Shown here: piece by piece, positions 7,942 through 15,527 of the stretch
Position numbering within the stretch: position 1 is the stretch's first letter
How the letters are laid out: each line of letters begins with the position of its first letter
NCBI GenBank assembly: GCA_036526255.1
Contig: DATCYW010000048.1
Coordinates: 1-34,960 of the forward strand
Direction: 5' to 3'
DNA: 34,960 nt
From: Malonomonas sp036526255
Lineage (GTDB): Bacteria > Desulfobacterota > Desulfuromonadia > Desulfuromonadales > Geopsychrobacteraceae
Program-made: the position numbers and the translations under genes
The notes under the pieces: model-generated
Database searches by the model: none
What the model was told of the DNA's origin: nothing
Seen by the model: the letters and a program-made list of their open reading frames with translations, nothing else

Positions 7942-8307
7942 GTGGATGTTTCTCAAAAAAGACGTACTGCAAGGCTTAAGCGCCAAGCACGCGTCAGAAA
8001 AAAAATACGTGGCACCGCTGACTGCCCCCGGCTTTCTATCTTTCGTAGTGCAAAGCATATTTATGCCCAGATTATTGAAGATGTAACCGGTAAGACGTTG
8101 GTGTCTGCATCAACTGTCGGCAAAGAAGTCGAGGGTCTTGTCAATGGCGGCAACGTCGAGGCAGCTAAGTCTGTCGGAACTGCTATTGCCAAGAAGGCGC
8201 TCGATCAGAATATTACTCGCGTCGTTTACGACCGTAACGGTTTCTTGTATCAGGGTCGCGTTCAGGCGCTTGCTGATGCGGCACGTGAAGCCGGACTGAA
8301 GCTTTAA
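7942..8307 (+). CDS. rplR: 50S ribosomal protein L18 (GTG start)
   Basis: The protein has 121 residues. L18 binds 5S rRNA together with L5. The hallmark segments are RVRKKIRGTADCPRLSIFRS, HIYAQIIED and the final RGRVQALADAAREAGL-like stretch (YQGRVQALADAAREAGLKL). The start is GTG at 7942, 8 nt after CAAGGAG. An ATG at 7937 lies nearer the Shine-Dalgarno but is in another frame and reads into no L18 sequence. Confidence 0.96.
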   Translation: MDVSQKRRTARLKRQARVRKKIRGTADCPRLSIFRSAKHIYAQIIEDVTGKTLVSASTVGKEVEGLVNGGNVEAAKSVGTAIAKKALDQNITRVVYDRNGFLYQGRVQALADAAREAGLKL

Positions 8308-8318
8308 GGAGAAGGACC

Positions 8319-8810
8319 GTGCTGCGCATTGATCCTAACGAATTAGAATTGACCGATCGCGTCATTCATATCAACCGTAACTCAAAAGTTGTCAAGGGTG
8401 GCCGGCGTTTCAGCTTCTCTGCACTTGTCGTCGTGGGTGATGGCAACGGACATGTCGGCTACGGCATGGGTAAGGCGAAGGAAGTTCCTGAGGCGATCCG
8501 CAAGGGTGTTGAGCAGGCGAAGAAAAGCCTGATCAAGGTGCCGATCCAGGAGGGGCGTACCATCCCTTATGATGTCATCGGTAAGTTTGGAGCTGGACGA
8601 GTGCTCATCAAGCCTGCCTCCGAGGGTACTGGTGTTATTGCTGGTGGCGCTGTGCGTCCTGTTCTTGAGGCTGTCGGTATCGGCAACATCCTGACCAAGT
8701 GCCTTGGCTCGAACAATCCGCACAATGTCGTAAAGGCAACAATTAACGCTCTGGGTCTGCTCAAGAGTCCGGAAGAAATTAAAGCCCGTCGCGGCCTGAC
8801 CAACGGCTAA
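8319..8810 (+). CDS. rpsE: 30S ribosomal protein S5 (GTG start)
   Basis: The protein has 163 residues. S5 acts in decoding fidelity and mRNA handling with S3 and S4. The double-stranded-RNA-binding part contains VVKGGRRFSFSALVVVGDG and GMGKAKEVPEAIRKGVEQA. The C-terminal part has GTGVIAGGAVRPVLEAVGI and NPHNVVKATINAL. The GTG at 8319 follows TAAGGAGAAGGACC. The loop associated in other bacteria with spectinomycin resistance (GGRRFSF region) is unaltered. Confidence 0.97.
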   Translation: MLRIDPNELELTDRVIHINRNSKVVKGGRRFSFSALVVVGDGNGHVGYGMGKAKEVPEAIRKGVEQAKKSLIKVPIQEGRTIPYDVIGKFGAGRVLIKPASEGTGVIAGGAVRPVLEAVGIGNILTKCLGSNNPHNVVKATINALGLLKSPEEIKARRGLTNG

Positions 8811-8833
8811 GAGTCTTTTAAGGAGATAATGAC

Positions 8834-9010
8834 ATGGCAGAAGTAAAGGTCACTCTGAAAAAGAGTCCCATTGGCCGTCAGGCATATTTTGGAAAAGTGC
8901 TCAAGGGCCTTGGTTTAAAGCGTCTGCAACAGACTGTTACCCTGCAGGATACCCCGGAAATTCGTGGGATGATTCGCAAGGTTGAGCATATGGTTGCGGT
9001 TGAAGACTGA
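8834..9010 (+). CDS. rpmD: 50S ribosomal protein L30
   Basis: This is a small gene of 58 residues, identified by reading the gap between rpsE and rplO. The translation starts MAEVKVTLKKSPIGR and continues with a KVLKGLGLKR motif, DTPEIRGMI and the KVEHMV ending, which is the complete L30 pattern. AAGGAGATAATGAC precedes the ATG at 8834, and the TGA stop is at 9008-9010. L30 is a large-subunit surface protein that is absent in some lineages but kept here in its usual spc position. Confidence 0.95.
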   Translation: MAEVKVTLKKSPIGRQAYFGKVLKGLGLKRLQQTVTLQDTPEIRGMIRKVEHMVAVED

Positions 9011-9028
9011 GAAATAGAGGATACTGAG

Positions 9029-9469
9029 ATGGATTTAAGTAATCTGAAACCGGCTGCCGGTTCGACTAAGAATAGAAAACGCATCGGGCGCGGCCCTGGT
9101 TCCGGTACCGGCAAGACTGCCGCTAAGGGACACAAGGGTCAAAAAGCACGTAGCGGTGGCAGCATCAAGCCAGGCTTTGAGGGCGGTCAGATGCCGCTTC
9201 AGCGCCGCTTGCCAAAGCGTGGTTTTACTTCACTGAACAAGCAGGTGTTTGCAGTGGTGAACCTGAGTGATCTTGATGTCTTTGACGCCGGAACCGTTGT
9301 CGGCCTTGAAGCTTTAGGTTCGGCAGGGCTGATTGGTAGTGTCAAGGATGGCGTTAAGATTCTGGCGACAGGTGAATTGTCAAAAGCTCTGACTGTTCAG
9401 GCGCACAAGTTCAGCAAGGCCGCGACAGAAAAAATTGAGGCAGCTGGCGGTAAGGTCGAGGTGCTCTAG
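9029..9469 (+). CDS. rplO: 50S ribosomal protein L15
   Basis: The protein has 146 residues. L15 is a late-assembly protein of the large subunit with an extended Gly- and Lys-rich N-terminal arm, seen as RIGRGPGSGTGKTAAKGHKG and the following GQKARSGG. The core has GFEGGQMPLQRRLPKRGF, and the end contains the conserved VQAHKFSKAATEKIEAAGG. The stop lies only 3 nt before secY, whose Shine-Dalgarno is inside the rplO 3' end. Confidence 0.98.
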   Translation: MDLSNLKPAAGSTKNRKRIGRGPGSGTGKTAAKGHKGQKARSGGSIKPGFEGGQMPLQRRLPKRGFTSLNKQVFAVVNLSDLDVFDAGTVVGLEALGSAGLIGSVKDGVKILATGELSKALTVQAHKFSKAATEKIEAAGGKVEVL

Positions 9470-9472
9470 CAT

Positions 9473-10780
9473 ATGTCGACGCTGCAGAATATTTTAGCGA
9501 TCCCTGAGCTGCGGCGCAGAATACTCTTCACGCTCGGCATGCTTGCGGTTTATCGGATTGGTTGTCATGTTCCGACTCCGGGAATCGATGCTAAGGTGTT
9601 AGCGAAATTTTTCGAAGGAACTGAAGGGACGCTGCTTGGCCTAGTCAGTGCTTTTACTGGTGGCGCTTTAGAGCAGATGGCGGTCTTTGCCCTTGGTATC
9701 ATGCCCTATATCAGTGCCTCAATTATTCTGCAATTATTGACGGTTGTTTTTGAGCCTATTGAAAAGCTCTCTAAAGAGGGTGAGCAGGGGCGTAAAAAAA
9801 TAACCCAGTACACCCGTTACGGAACAATACTCCTTGCGATCATACAGGGTACAGGCATCGCGACTGGACTGCAGTCGATGGTTGGTCCCGCTGGCGAACC
9901 AGTTGTCAACAACCCTGGCGTGGGTTTTATTCTGCTGACGGTTGTTACCCTGACGGCCGGAACTGCTTTTATCATGTGGCTTGGTGAACAGATTACTGAG
10001 CGTGGTATCGGTAACGGTATTTCATTGATAATTTTCGCCGGGATTGTTGCTGGGATGCCGTCAGCGATTGTTAACTCGATGCGGCTTGTGGAAACCGGCG
10101 CAATGACTCCAACAGTGGTTATTTTTATACTTGCTCTTATGTTGGCAACTGTTGGTGCGATTGTATTCATGGAGCGTGCGCAGCGTCGGGTGCCGATTCA
10201 CTATGCCAAGCGCGTTGTTGGTATGCGCAACATGGGTGGTCAGGCGAGTCACCTGCCAATGAAAATTAATATGAGTGGTGTTATTCCGCCCATATTTGCT
10301 AGCTCGATCATGATGTTTCCAGCAACGATTGCGAGTTTCATTGATGTGCCATGGGTGCAGTCGGTCTCTGCAGTGTTGACCCCCACTCACTGGGTCTACA
10401 ATGTTTTTTATGTTGCATTTATCATTTTCTTTTGCTACTTCTACACGGCTATCACCTTTAACCCGGTGAACGTGGCAGAAAACATTAAAAACCAAGGTGG
10501 TTTTGTGCCAGGGGTACGTCCAGGCAAGGAAACTGCAAACTATTTAGATACTGTCCTCGGTCGCTTGACCTTTGCAGGTGCAATCTACGTATCTCTGGTC
10601 TGTGTGTTGCCGACGCTGATGATAGGTCAGTTTAACGTGCCGTTTTTCTTTGGCGGAACCTCTTTGTTGATTGTCGTCGGTGTAGGAATGGATACGGCTT
10701 CGCAAATTGAGGCTCACCTGATCTCTCGTTCTTACGAGGGGTTTATGAAGGGTGTAACTCTCAAGGGCAGGCACGGCTAG
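9473..10780 (+). CDS. secY: Preprotein translocase subunit SecY
   Basis: SecY (435 residues) is the channel of the Sec translocon in the inner membrane, working with SecE, SecG and SecA. Ten hydrophobic segments can be traced. Known family blocks are GIMPYISASIILQLL after the plug region, the cytoplasmic RRVPIHYAKRVVGMR-type loop, and KINMSGVIPPIFASS. The C-terminal tail ends in GFMKGVTLKGRHG. The ATG at 9473 uses GAGGTG within the end of rplO, so the two are probably translationally coupled. Its position at the end of the spc block is canonical. Confidence 0.98.
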   Translation: MSTLQNILAIPELRRRILFTLGMLAVYRIGCHVPTPGIDAKVLAKFFEGTEGTLLGLVSAFTGGALEQMAVFALGIMPYISASIILQLLTVVFEPIEKLSKEGEQGRKKITQYTRYGTILLAIIQGTGIATGLQSMVGPAGEPVVNNPGVGFILLTVVTLTAGTAFIMWLGEQITERGIGNGISLIIFAGIVAGMPSAIVNSMRLVETGAMTPTVVIFILALMLATVGAIVFMERAQRRVPIHYAKRVVGMRNMGGQASHLPMKINMSGVIPPIFASSIMMFPATIASFIDVPWVQSVSAVLTPTHWVYNVFYVAFIIFFCYFYTAITFNPVNVAENIKNQGGFVPGVRPGKETANYLDTVLGRLTFAGAIYVSLVCVLPTLMIGQFNVPFFFGGTSLLIVVGVGMDTASQIEAHLISRSYEGFMKGVTLKGRHG

Positions 10781-10789
10781 GAGCTGATG

Positions 10790-11437
10790 ATGAAGCTGGT
10801 TTTGCTTGGCCCTCCGGGTGCCGGAAAAGGAACCCAGGCGGCGATGCTGGTAGAGCGATATGCTGTGCCGCAGATTTCGACTGGTGATATGCTTCGCAGT
10901 GCAGTACGTGAGCGAAGCCCTATGGGCCTTAAGGCAAAAGAGCATATGGATGCCGGCGGTCTTGTGCCTGACGAGGTTGTTGTCGGTATCGTCCGGGAGC
11001 GACTCCAGCATGCAGATTGCAAGTCAGGTTTTATCCTCGACGGATTCCCGCGTACAGTTTCCCAGGCTGACTCTCTCACTGAAACCTTGAGCGAGTTAGG
11101 TAAGGAATTGAATGCTGTTGTGTCGTTGTGTGTTGATACTGACGCTCTTGTTGAACGTTTGACTGGTCGTCGTACTTGTGAAAAGTGCGGTAAGGGTTAT
11201 CATGTGAAATTTGATCCCCCTGCTGTAACTGATCTGTGCGATGTCTGTTCAGGTGTTTTGGTTCAGCGCGCGGATGATCAGGAAACGACAATCCGTAACC
11301 GGATGGCAGTTTACCATCAGCAGACCGCACCTTTAGAGAATTACTATCGGCAGGCAGGTTTGTTGGTTGAGGTGAATGGCATGTCCGATATCGCATTAGT
11401 TCAGCAAGAGATTGTAGCGGCATTGCAGGAAGTCTGA
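10790..11437 (+). CDS. adk: Adenylate kinase, zinc-LID type
   Basis: The enzyme interconverts ATP + AMP and 2 ADP in the cytosol. The P-loop GPPGAGKGT follows the first strand, and STGDMLR and DGFPRT are the AMP-binding motifs. The long LID domain carries four cysteines in CEKC and CDVC arrangement about 20 residues apart, which is the structural zinc site found in many adenylate kinases and lacking in E. coli. There are two adjacent ATGs, at 10787 and 10790. The second has the better spacing (6 nt) from GGAG and gives 215 residues starting MKLVLLG; using the first adds one Met. A secY-adk-map order is common in bacteria. Confidence 0.97.
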   Translation: MKLVLLGPPGAGKGTQAAMLVERYAVPQISTGDMLRSAVRERSPMGLKAKEHMDAGGLVPDEVVVGIVRERLQHADCKSGFILDGFPRTVSQADSLTETLSELGKELNAVVSLCVDTDALVERLTGRRTCEKCGKGYHVKFDPPAVTDLCDVCSGVLVQRADDQETTIRNRMAVYHQQTAPLENYYRQAGLLVEVNGMSDIALVQQEIVAALQEV

Positions 11438-11438
11438 C

Positions 11439-12191
11439 GTGATTATACTCAAGTCAGCAAGTGAACTTGAGAAGATGCGTAAGGCTGGCCGTATGGTTGC
11501 TGAAGTATTGGCAGTTCTCAAGGAAAAAGTTCGGCCAGGAGTTACAAGTCTAGAACTAGATTGTCTGGCAGAAGAAAAATGTAATAAGTGGAAGGCACGC
11601 CCGGCCTTCAAGGGTTATGGTGGCTTTCCTTTTACTATTTGTGCATCCCCTAACGATCAGGTGGTGCATGGTTTTCCCAATCGGCAACCGTTGCAAGAAG
11701 GGGAAATCATCAGTATTGATTTCGGCTTGATCATTGACGGCTTTTATGGTGATTCAGCAGTAACAATACCAGTAGGGCAGGTTGACGAAGTAACGCTAAG
11801 GTTACTGACAGTCACCAAAGAGGCGCTCGAGTTAGGCATAGCGGCTGCTCAGCCAGGCGGGCGACTCTCTGACATATCTCATGCCGTGCAGACCCGTGTC
11901 GAACATGATCATTTCAGTGTTGTGCGCGAGTTTGTTGGCCACGGAATCGGCCGCCAGCTGCATGAAGACCCACAGATTCCAAATTATGGACCTCCAGCAC
12001 GTGGTCCTAAGCTGAAGACTGGTATGACCTTGGCGATAGAGCCGATGGTCAATATCGGTACGCCAGCAGTAAAGGTGCTTGAGGATGGCTGGACTGCAGT
12101 CACTGTAGACGGGCGTCGTTCAGCACATTTTGAACACACGGTGGCAATTACGGAGAATGGGCCAGAAATACTGACTCGTTTGGATCATTAA
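11439..12191 (+). CDS. map: Methionine aminopeptidase, type I (GTG start)
   Basis: The protein has 250 residues. It removes the initiator Met from nascent proteins whose second residue is small. The five metal ligands of the type I pita-bread fold are visible: Asp94 (SIDFG), Asp105 (GDSAV), His168 (GHGIG), Glu201 (IEPMV) and Glu232 (FEHTV), plus the substrate His77 (VVHGFP). Translation starts at GTG, one base after the adk stop, with GGAAGTCTGAC as a modest binding site, so coupling is likely. There is no N-terminal zinc-finger extension. Confidence 0.97.
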   Translation: MIILKSASELEKMRKAGRMVAEVLAVLKEKVRPGVTSLELDCLAEEKCNKWKARPAFKGYGGFPFTICASPNDQVVHGFPNRQPLQEGEIISIDFGLIIDGFYGDSAVTIPVGQVDEVTLRLLTVTKEALELGIAAAQPGGRLSDISHAVQTRVEHDHFSVVREFVGHGIGRQLHEDPQIPNYGPPARGPKLKTGMTLAIEPMVNIGTPAVKVLEDGWTAVTVDGRRSAHFEHTVAITENGPEILTRLDH

Positions 12192-12242
12192 GTTCTGGCT
12201 GATTAAGCAGCCACACAAGAAATAGTAGAAAAGGATCTCAAA

Positions 12243-12356
12243 ATGAAGGTTAGAGCTTCGGTTAAGAAGATCTGTGATAAGTGCAAAGTTATCAAACGCA
12301 AGGGCGTTATCCGGATCATCTGCGAGAATCCGAAACACAAGCAACGTCAGGGATAA
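12243..12356 (+). CDS. rpmJ: 50S ribosomal protein L36, zinc-binding form
   Basis: The protein has 37 residues. The translation MKVRASVKKICDKC and onward has Cys11, Cys14, Cys27 and His32, the zinc-binding (C+) version. ATG at 12243 follows AAAAGGATCTCAA. L36 is a small rRNA-binding protein of the large subunit. The upstream gap to map is 51 nt, too short to hold infA, which is often located there. Confidence 0.95.
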   Translation: MKVRASVKKICDKCKVIKRKGVIRIICENPKHKQRQG

Positions 12357-12376
12357 GGCCCTAGGAGGATAAGCCA

Positions 12377-12745
12377 TTGGCACGTATTGCTGGAGTCGAT
12401 TTACCGCGTAATAAGCGCATTGAAGTGGCCATGACCTATGTTTATGGAATTGGTCGTACCACATCACAGAAAATTCTGTCGCAGGCTGGCGTTGATTTCA
12501 ACGCTCGCACTGACGATTTGACAGAAACAGAATTGGTGAAGATTCGTGAGATTTTGGATCATGATTACCGTGTTGAAGGTGATCTGCGTCGTGAAATTAC
12601 GATGAACATTAAGCGTCTGATGGATCTCGGTTGTTATCGTGGCCTTCGCCATCGTAAAGGTCTGCCGGTCAATGGTCAGAATACCAAAAACAATTCTAGG
12701 ACTCGTAAAGGTCCGAAGAAGACCGTTGCTGGTAAGAAGAAGTAA
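12377..12745 (+). CDS. rpsM: 30S ribosomal protein S13 (TTG start)
   Basis: The protein has 122 residues. S13 lies in the head and contacts P-site tRNA through its basic tail. The start MARIAGVDLPRNKRIEVAMT, the helix-hairpin-helix YGIGRTTSQKIL, the block CYRGLRHRKGLPVNGQ and the basic end (RTRKGPKKTVAGKKK) identify it. TTG at 12377 is preceded by TAGGAGGATAAGCCA, a near-perfect Shine-Dalgarno at 6 nt. It is the first gene of the alpha block. Confidence 0.97.
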   Translation: MARIAGVDLPRNKRIEVAMTYVYGIGRTTSQKILSQAGVDFNARTDDLTETELVKIREILDHDYRVEGDLRREITMNIKRLMDLGCYRGLRHRKGLPVNGQNTKNNSRTRKGPKKTVAGKKK

Positions 12746-12756
12746 GCGGAGGAATC

Positions 12757-13152
12757 ATGGCTAAGTCAGGAAAAAAAGTTGTCCGTAAGAAGGTCGAGAA
12801 AAAGAATATCGCCAAAGGTGTGGTGCATATTCAATCTACCTTTAATAATACTATTGTGACCATCTGCGATCCGGTAGGCAATGTTGTTGCCTGGTCGACC
12901 TCAGGTGCTAAAGGTTTTAAGGGCTCCCGCAAGAGTACGCCGTTTGCCGCGCAGATGGCCGCTGAAGATGCAGCGACCAAGGCGATGGAGCACGGCATGC
13001 GCTCGGTAGAAGCTTATGTAAAAGGCCCAGGTAGCGGTCGTGAATCGGCTTTGCGCGCTTTGTCGCTGGCAGGTCTCACCGTCACTATGATTAAGGACGT
13101 GACGCCGATTCCTCACAATGGTTGTCGTCCGCCCAAGCGCCGTCGCGTTTAA
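12757..13152 (+). CDS. rpsK: 30S ribosomal protein S11
   Basis: The protein has 131 residues. S11 forms part of the platform near the E site. Recognisable parts are VVHIQSTFNNTIVTICDPVG, SSGAKGFKGSRKSTPFAAQ-like sequence (here STSGAKGFKGSRKSTPFAAQ), the GPGSGRESALRAL motif and the ending PIPHNGCRPPKRRRV. ATG at 12757 follows GCGGAGGAATC, with an 11-nt gap from rpsM. Confidence 0.98.
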   Translation: MAKSGKKVVRKKVEKKNIAKGVVHIQSTFNNTIVTICDPVGNVVAWSTSGAKGFKGSRKSTPFAAQMAAEDAATKAMEHGMRSVEAYVKGPGSGRESALRALSLAGLTVTMIKDVTPIPHNGCRPPKRRRV

Positions 13153-13170
13153 GCGTCAAGGAGGAAGAAG

Positions 13171-13800
13171 TTGTCTAGGTATTCAGGTCCTGTCTGCCGT
13201 CAGTGCAGAAGAGAAAATTCTAAACTGTTCCTTAAAGGGGACAGATGTTACACCGATAAATGTGCTGTTGAGCGCCGTAACTATGCGCCAGGTCAGCACG
13301 GCCAACGTCGTACCAAGGTTTCCGACTATGGTATCCAGTTGCGTGAAAAGCAGAAAATGAAACGGACTTACGGTCTCCAGGAAAAACAGTTCCGTCTCTA
13401 TTTTGCTAAAGCCGACCGTATGAAGGGTGTCACCGGCGAGAATTTGCTGATGTTGCTTGAGCGTCGTCTCGATAGCATTGTCTACCGCCTTGGGTTTACT
13501 GCATCGCGGGCTCAAGCTCGTACGCTGGTTCGCCACGGACATTTCCAGATCAATGATCAGAAGGTTAACATTCCTTCTTATCTGGTCCGTCCCGATGAAG
13601 TTATCAGCCTGCGCGAGAAGAGCCGTCAGGTGACATGTATCAACGAGTCGTTGGACAGTGTCATGCGCCGCGGTGTTCCGTCCTGGGTTGAGCTGGATCG
13701 TGAAAACTTCAAGGGAACCATCAAGACCCTGCCGGTACGGAGCGAGTTGACGACACCTGAGTTCCAGGAACAGTTGATTGTCGAACTCTACTCCAAGTAA
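13171..13800 (+). CDS. rpsD: 30S ribosomal protein S4, zinc-binding form (TTG start)
   Basis: The protein has 209 residues. S4 is a primary 16S-binding protein and the autogenous repressor of the alpha operon in E. coli. The N-terminal domain has Cys9, Cys12, Cys26 and Cys31, the zinc-binding version absent from E. coli. The S4 RNA-binding domain is visible as RRLDSIVYRLGF, ARTLVRHGHFQINDQKVNIP and PSYLVRPDEVI. Translation starts at TTG 13171 behind AAGGAGGAAGAAG. The start is fixed by MSRYSGPVCR. Confidence 0.97.
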   Translation: MSRYSGPVCRQCRRENSKLFLKGDRCYTDKCAVERRNYAPGQHGQRRTKVSDYGIQLREKQKMKRTYGLQEKQFRLYFAKADRMKGVTGENLLMLLERRLDSIVYRLGFTASRAQARTLVRHGHFQINDQKVNIPSYLVRPDEVISLREKSRQVTCINESLDSVMRRGVPSWVELDRENFKGTIKTLPVRSELTTPEFQEQLIVELYSK

Positions 13801-13843
13801 TTAACCGCCTCATCAGGGAATCTTGAGAGGGAGAAACGAATAT

Positions 13844-14854
13844 ATGTACAAAAACTGGAGAGATCTGATCAAGCCGAAGCGTCTTGAGGCTTCTGAGCTG
13901 ACAGAAACTTATGGCAAGTTTGTTGCCGAACCTTTCGAGCGTGGTTTTGGTACAACTCTTGGTAATTCAATGCGCCGGGTGCTGCTCTCTTCTCTGCAGG
14001 GTGCAGCGATTACTTCGGTTCGGATTAAGAACGTCCAGCATGAATTCTCCAGCGTTGCCGGAGTAACTGAGGATGTCACTGATATCATCCTCAATCTCAA
14101 AGGTGTAAAAGTTCGTCTGCACGGTCATGATCCACGCAATGTGCGGATTGTCAAAAAAGGTGCTGGTGTCATCAAGGCGGGCGACATTATCACCGACAAC
14201 AATGTGGAAATCCTGAATCCGGATCATCACATTGCAACCTGTGGTAGCGAGACTGACCTTGAAGTCGACATGGTTGTTGCCATGGGTAAGGGCTACGTTG
14301 CGGCAGATAGAAATCGTGATGATTCCGCGCCCGTTGGGACAATCCCGATCGACGCAATATTTTCTCCGATCACGAAAGTCAACTACAACGTTTCGAATGC
14401 TCGTGTCGGTCAGATTACCGACTATGACAAGTTGACTCTCGAGTTGACAACTGATGGCAGCGTCAAGCCTGAGGATGCAGTTGCATATGCGGCTAAAATT
14501 CTCAAGGAGCAGCTGCAGATTTTCATCAGTTTCGACGAAACCGACGAGCCGGTTCACGAAGTCGAAGACAACGAAACGCAAAAAATCAACGAGAATCTCT
14601 ACCGCTCGGTTGAGGAGCTTGAGCTCTCGGTGCGCAGCGCTAACTGCTTGAAAAATGCCCAGATCAACCTGATCGGGGAGCTGGTTCAGAGATCAGAAGC
14701 AGAAATGCTGAAAACTCAGAATTTCGGCCGTAAATCGCTGAACGAGATCAAAGATATTCTTTCAGAAATGGGTCTTAGTCTCGGGATGAAACTGGATAGC
14801 TACCCCGATCCCGAGTATTTGAAATTGATTCAAAAAGGGCAGGATGACGAATAG
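13844..14854 (+). CDS. rpoA: RNA polymerase subunit alpha
   Basis: Using ATG at 13844 (MYKNWRDLIKPKRLE) gives 336 residues. A TTG at 13823 in the same frame would add seven residues but overlaps the GAGAGGGAGAAA binding site, so it is rejected. The alpha-NTD (residues 1 to about 230) drives assembly of the polymerase, with GFGTTLGNSMRRVLLSSLQG as its hallmark. The alpha-CTD (from about 255) contains ELSVRSANCLKNAQI and the KSLNEIKDILSEMGLSLGM motif that binds UP elements and activators. Confidence 0.98.
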   Translation: MYKNWRDLIKPKRLEASELTETYGKFVAEPFERGFGTTLGNSMRRVLLSSLQGAAITSVRIKNVQHEFSSVAGVTEDVTDIILNLKGVKVRLHGHDPRNVRIVKKGAGVIKAGDIITDNNVEILNPDHHIATCGSETDLEVDMVVAMGKGYVAADRNRDDSAPVGTIPIDAIFSPITKVNYNVSNARVGQITDYDKLTLELTTDGSVKPEDAVAYAAKILKEQLQIFISFDETDEPVHEVEDNETQKINENLYRSVEELELSVRSANCLKNAQINLIGELVQRSEAEMLKTQNFGRKSLNEIKDILSEMGLSLGMKLDSYPDPEYLKLIQKGQDDE

Positions 14855-14888
14855 TCGCCCTTTTAAGTCTTAGAAAGGAACAGAAGCA

Positions 14889-15365
14889 ATGCGTCACAAT
14901 AAAACCGGCAGACGACTCGGCCGCAAACCTGATCATCGTCAGCACATGATGCAAAACATGGTGACCTCGTTTTTTGAGCATGAGAAAATCACCACGACCG
15001 ATACCCGCGCCAAAGAACTGCGCAAGGTTGTCGACAAGATGGTCACTCTGGGTAAGCGCGGTGACCTTCACGCACGTCGTCAGGCCATGCAAGTTATTCA
15101 CGATCCGAAGGTCGTTGGTAAACTGTTTGAGCTGATCGCACCCCGCTATCAGGAACGTCCGGGCGGTTACACTCGTATCATCCGTTTAGAGAATCGTCAG
15201 GGCGACAACGCTCCGATGGCAATCATTGAACTGGTTGAAGAAGAGTTTACCGCTAAGCCGAAAAAAGCTGTAGCTGCTCCAGCAGTTGCTGCACCGGTCG
15301 TTGCAGAGGCGACTGAAGAAGTCGCGGCAGAGGCTGTTGTCGAAGAAGAAAAAGCTGACAGTTAA
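14889..15365 (+). CDS. rplQ: 50S ribosomal protein L17 with Ala/Glu-rich tail
   Basis: The protein has 158 residues, about 35-40 longer than the compact family core. Residues 1-120 are ordinary L17 (MRHNKTGRRLGRKPDHRQHM, then TTDTRAKELRKVVDKM and GGYTRIIRL). Residues 121-158 form a low-complexity tail of Ala, Val, Pro and Glu, starting with a basic KPKK and ending acidic (VEEEKADS). The tail is probably disordered, and its function is unknown. L17 lies at the tunnel exit, so the tail could reach nascent chains or factors; that is speculation. It is the last gene of the supercluster, followed 23 nt later by a terminator. Confidence 0.96.
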   Translation: MRHNKTGRRLGRKPDHRQHMMQNMVTSFFEHEKITTTDTRAKELRKVVDKMVTLGKRGDLHARRQAMQVIHDPKVVGKLFELIAPRYQERPGGYTRIIRLENRQGDNAPMAIIELVEEEFTAKPKKAVAAPAVAAPVVAEATEEVAAEAVVEEEKADS

Positions 15366-15388
15366 TTTACATTTTCTACCGTTCTTGT

Positions 15389-15421
15389 GGGGCAGGGAGT
15401 TATCTCCTTGCCCCTTTTTTT
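15389..15421 (+). terminator. Intrinsic terminator of the ribosomal supercluster
   Basis: An 11-bp stem, GGGGCAGGGAG pairing with CTCCTTGCCCC (one G-T pair), closes a TTAT loop and is followed by seven T. It starts 23 nt after the rplQ stop and is the first convincing intrinsic terminator since the start of the window. Confidence 0.93.
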
Positions 15422-15448
15422 ATTTCAACACGACAACAGGTCTGCGGA

Positions 15449-15478
15449 TTGACTCTCTCCACAGGGGAATGCTAGTTT
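15449..15478 (+). promoter_or_regulatory. Possible sigma-70 promoter of mgtE
   Basis: TTGACT (15449-15454) and TAGTTT (15473-15478) are 18 nt apart, about 50 nt ahead of the mgtE start and just after the rplQ terminator. The -10 box is poor (4 of 6 or fewer consensus bases), so this is a candidate only. I see no magnesium riboswitch in the roughly 105-nt spacer. Confidence 0.35.
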
Positions 15479-15527
15479 TACGGTCGTTTTAGCGTATTGT
15501 AGTTTTAGGATTGTTGCTGGAGGTCTT

